From assembly GCA_032158295.1 (NCBI GenBank), contig CM063246.1, forward strand, positions 10,045,608 to 10,109,607: a stretch of 64,000 bases of DNA. The letters are read 5' to 3'. Below the pieces are notes generated by a model. The model was not told the origin of the DNA and ran no database searches. It worked only from the letters and a program-made list of their open reading frames with translations. The stretch comes from Pycnopodia helianthoides (lineage: Eukaryota; Echinodermata; Asteroidea; Forcipulatida; Asteriidae). Made by a program: the position numbers and the translations under genes. This document shows positions 60,632 through 64,000 of this stretch, in pieces. Each line of letters starts with the position of its first letter. Position 1 is the stretch's first letter.

Positions 60632-61059
60632 CTAAAGGAAGGGTCATAGATTGTTTTATGTCAACGAAATGCTGATTTATGAAAAAAAATTATAAAGAAA
60701 GGTACAATAAAAGTCACATGTGAAAGTTTCAGCTAAAAACAGTAACAAACTCTCAAGGTATTTTCTAAATTTTCACAAGAACATCAAAATCATCCACATT
60801 TAGCAAGGTGACAGCGGGTACCAACCATATCTCTTGCCGCGCAGCATTCGTAAACGGGCACGAACCTTCAGAAATCTGAGAATTGATTCATGCATGGATC
60901 GTTCAGATTCAAATTTTGGGGGATAAAAACCTAGCCAAACCATATTACTTTCAAGATAATCCTTTTGTCAAAATATCAACAGCTGCAGTACTTCTCACCA
61001 GGTCAGTTTTTTAGTCATTGTTTTTTGGAGCATTTACCAATCTATGACCCTACCTTTAA
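60632..61059. mobile_element. TTAA-type MITE, family D
   Basis: Begins CTAAAGGAAGGGTCATAGATTG and ends CCAATCTATGACCCTACCTTTAA in inverted relation (terminal ~20 bp). It shares its interior with the degraded copy at ~17790-18220. Confidence 0.7.
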
Positions 61060-61079
61060 AAAACAACTGAGTTTTAATC

Positions 61080-61320
61080 TTGTTGTTTGACCCTACACCG
61101 GGGTGTGACAAGCACTGCAAGTACAATACACACTGCTTATCATGCAGAGGCCTTTTTCAGCAGAATGTGTGTCTACCATTTCCACCAGTTTTTGGGTCAG
61201 TTCCAATGTGTGTATTTTGACCCCAAAATGGGGAACAGGATAGGCAGGGTCAGTACAGTGCTTGTCACAAAGTCCGTGGGAACGGTAAAATCCACACAAT
61301 ATTCTTCATCCCTGATGCAG
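61080..61320. repeat. Family H repeat, copy 2
   Basis: Has 'gaccctacaccggggtgtga', 'caagcactgcaagtac' and 'ttcatccctgatgcag', related to 56616-56905. Confidence 0.4.
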
Positions 61321-61394
61321 TTATCAATTTATTTTGTTAGACATCATTCAACAGCACAATTAGTGCCAATAAGAGGATGAATACGAAACGAGAA

Positions 61395-61562
61395 GAAATG
61401 ATCAGTTTTATATGTGCATGAACCCCAATGGGTAAACCCACACAATCAGGAAGGGACTGAAAACCAATCTGCATGGGAGGCTCCGTCTGAGGCGGGATTC
61501 GAACCACGGGTCCAAAGAGGAAAGAGGTGAAAGGCTGGGAAAGAAACCACTGAGCCAACCTA
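61395..61562 (-). mobile_element. tRNA-related SINE-like sequence
   Basis: The minus strand has TTGGCTCAGTGGTTT (A box-like) and, ~45 bases on, GGTTCGAATCCCGCC (B box). No cloverleaf forms between them. Confidence 0.45.
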
Positions 61563-62225
61563 AACCCTTACTATATTATCTATTGGGTTCACTTTTGGTG
61601 ATTTGACACAAGTAGCTGTCCCTCCCATACTTGTTGCATCTTGTTTAATAATCATCCCTGCCCATTCTCCTCCGGAATCAATCAACTTGTCCTGTCTGTT
61701 TTTTAAAACTAAAAATCAACCAAATTATCTGTGGAGTATATGACATTTTCACATTTTTATTATTATTATTGTTTTTTTTTTTTTTGGGGGGGGGTTGATG
61801 TATTTTTTTTTTCCAACTTACTCAGGGACAAAAAGGGGAGGGTTAGGGTTTTGAGTGTGCTGCTCCTGACCCCCCCCCTGCAAATTTAACATGTTGATAC
61901 CTCTGTGAATGATTTGAATTTTAACAAAACTTACAAAAATGACTTTTTTAAAACAAGCAGATTTTTAACATTGAACTTTTTCTACAAATTTTACATTTTG
62001 TATCTCTTTGAGCAGGACTAGAACTGCGCACAACAAGACTAGAAATTGTCTTATAAAATTTGCATTAACTAATGGATGAAGTTGGTTTTGGCCTCTCTGT
62101 CTTCACATACAGTTCCAGTTAAATTAAATTGGCTGTATTTTAAAACTTGCCCTTTATCTTTTTTTTCACCCCCATTAGTCCCTGTTGAATTATCGGCAAA
62201 CTATTTCTCAAATATTATTTGGTTT

Positions 62226-62400
62226 TTTAATCTAACACCGATGCATGTAAAGCACTGTATACTCAGTACTTTCCCGAGTTCTGTGGAAAAAAAACACAGG
62301 CATGATACTCGGGAAAGTACTGAAAGTACTGAGTATGCAGTGCTCTACATACATCAGTGTTAGGGTAAAAAACAAGTAATGTTCTTTATCCCCGATGCAA
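62226..62400. mobile_element. Family H foldback element, copy 3
   Basis: The arms CTAACACCGATGCATGTAAA... and ...CTACATACATCAGTGTTAG pair over ~55 bp, with GTACTTTCCCGAGT / ACTCGGGAAAGTAC inside. It is followed by TTCTTTATCCCCGATGCAAA, as at the family H edges. Confidence 0.65.
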
Positions 62401-64000
62401 ATTTGTCATCTATTTATTTCTCAAATACCCAGGAATATTTTCTTGATTTCATTGACCTCTTCTTATTTCTGTTTCTTCTTCTTAAAGATAAATACATGTA
62501 CAGCATTGGTGATCGTGTGATTATATTTGCAAAATCCGTATAATCAGATAATCTTAGGAATTATTGCACTAGTGTTAGTTTAAAAAGGGCGCCCTGTCAT
62601 TGGAGCACTACTACTACATTACGTCCTTAGTACAAGATATGCACATCGGGCATGACATTCTACCTACTTTAGTTTGTTTTCCGATTTTTTTTCAGAACAA
62701 TTGTTATTAATAAGACCTGAAAAGGTTATTAGAGCCAACACCATGTGTACATGAAGGTAAGCTCTTGTACCCGATAAAATGTCTCTACTTTTTCCAAATA
62801 TCATGCCTGGTACATGAATTCATGCAGAGGTTGAAGTTCCTTGGCCAAATATTATTGTCTAGGGACTGTTCAATTCCCTTCCAACAACTTGAAGGGAAGC
62901 CGCCATCAAAACAGTTGCATTGATTTTGGCTGGCAACCAGTCCAGTCAAATTTGTCTTTTGTTCAGCAATTTTGTTTTGCTTTGGGCAAATTTGTGTGCT
63001 TTTCAGCTTAGTACGAATGTTTTGTCAGGAATTTTGCCAGAGATTGGATTGGTCCAGATTGATTGGGTTTCCCCAAAGTATTTAATGGGGCTTAACCATA
63101 GCAGTACCCTGTTGTATAAAGTATGTGTAATACCATGCATTTTTAGGCTGTAAATTACTCAAGAAAAATATTCAAATTTACAATAAATATTCTAGACACA
63201 ATGATTGCAGTCAAGGTATGCACAAGTTCAGAGCTGACTTCCCAAAGTTTATTTCAGTCACAACTTGAACTCTCACAAATGTCTTATAAGGTTGTGTGGT
63301 GTGATGTAAAAACTGATATACCCACGTCGTAAATCAGCCCTGCTACAGAGTATTTTCAGTTGGAATTTCATGCACAGTCATTCATTATACTTGTTTATTT
63401 TGGTTTGCCGATCGTAGTAAGAAAGTGATTGCTGGGTGGCAATTTTGTCAAACATGGCAGCATTTTAGATGGGAAGAATATTTTTAGGACATTTGGTTCT
63501 GGTTTTAAGTTGGTAAAAACTAATCTATCTGATTGAAAATTCTTGAAAAGGTTTCCATCGATCATGTATCGTACCGTTCGATGACAATTGACCATATTTT
63601 GACAGTGTGAGGGCGCTTTCAACAGTGAATTTTCCTGTACCACAACACAGTTTTATCTTATTTAGACTGCCTGTATGTTGTTTTCTTGTATCAATGGCCA
63701 AATAGATACTATAATAACAACAATGAAAACACCAGTTCGTAATTTACTTGTTTTGCATCATGCAAATTTGGTTCACAGACGCCCTCACAGTTAAAAATAC
63801 TGTGAATTAGGAGTAGCACTTAGCCAATGTTTCACTCCTTTTATAGTACGTAAAACTTCATTCCAACCAAGGCGTACTACAAGTCTGTCCCTGAAACTCC
63901 CTCATTCATTGTTCCCCTTTACCCGTGATCTTTTTAAGGTGGCATCCCTAAAGCTTTCAGATTTCCTCTTCAAGTTATTAAATGGTCTTGCCTGACTCTC
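62401..64000. other. Right edge of window, no gene supported
   Basis: A loose inverted pair, GTGAGGGCGC near 63608 and GACGCCCTCAC near 63778, brackets ~180 bp. The last 150 bp show no clear exon on either strand. Confidence 0.35.

Overview
The window is nuclear DNA from an animal, most likely an echinoderm and probably a sea star. Three things point that way. Coding sequence is split into short exons with GT/AG junctions, spread over intron- and repeat-rich DNA. The recognisable proteins are deuterostome-like: the LUBAC ligase HOIP, an SLC16 transporter, the ciliary protein CFAP90 and a class A GPCR. The intergenic DNA is packed with TTAA-flanked MITEs and 'gggcccaatttcat'-type repeats of a kind I associate with forcipulate sea stars. 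The species call is inference from recall; no database was searched.

Layout. (1) 1-11.5 kb, plus strand: the last eight coding exons (697-10633) of RNF31/HOIP, covering the IBR, the catalytic RING2 and the linear-ubiquitin-determining C-terminus. The exon at 9600-9767 carries a one-base frameshift, and the 3' UTR is almost wholly a 41-bp minisatellite. (2) 11.5-34.3 kb: about 23 kb with no gene I can support. It holds TTAA MITEs, foldback elements, a (GA)n microsatellite, a tandem duplication, a dead CR1/L2-like retrotransposon and an AT-rich minisatellite. (3) 34290-35531, plus: an intronless 413-residue rhodopsin-family GPCR with a long foldback sequence about 230 bp upstream of its ATG. 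(4) 35.6-43 kb: intergenic, with a hAT-like non-autonomous transposon, a duplicated MITE-plus-flank segment and a cluster of repeats carrying perfect TGACGTCA sites. (5) 43596-47863, minus: a complete four-exon SLC16/monocarboxylate-transporter-like gene (454 residues). (6) 50146-53961, plus: a complete three-exon CFAP90 (C5orf49) gene (149 residues), divergent from the transporter across about 2.3 kb. (7) 54-64 kb: mostly repeats plus one orphan exon-like ORF near 56.2-56.3 kb.

The four genes do not form a pathway. They act in innate-immune/NF-kB ubiquitination, signalling, metabolite transport and cilia. The most striking non-gene content is a set of MITE families that share TTAA target duplications and AGG-starting ends. 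The window contains an empty-site/filled-site pair that demonstrates the TTAA duplication, and two elements that share a single TTAA.
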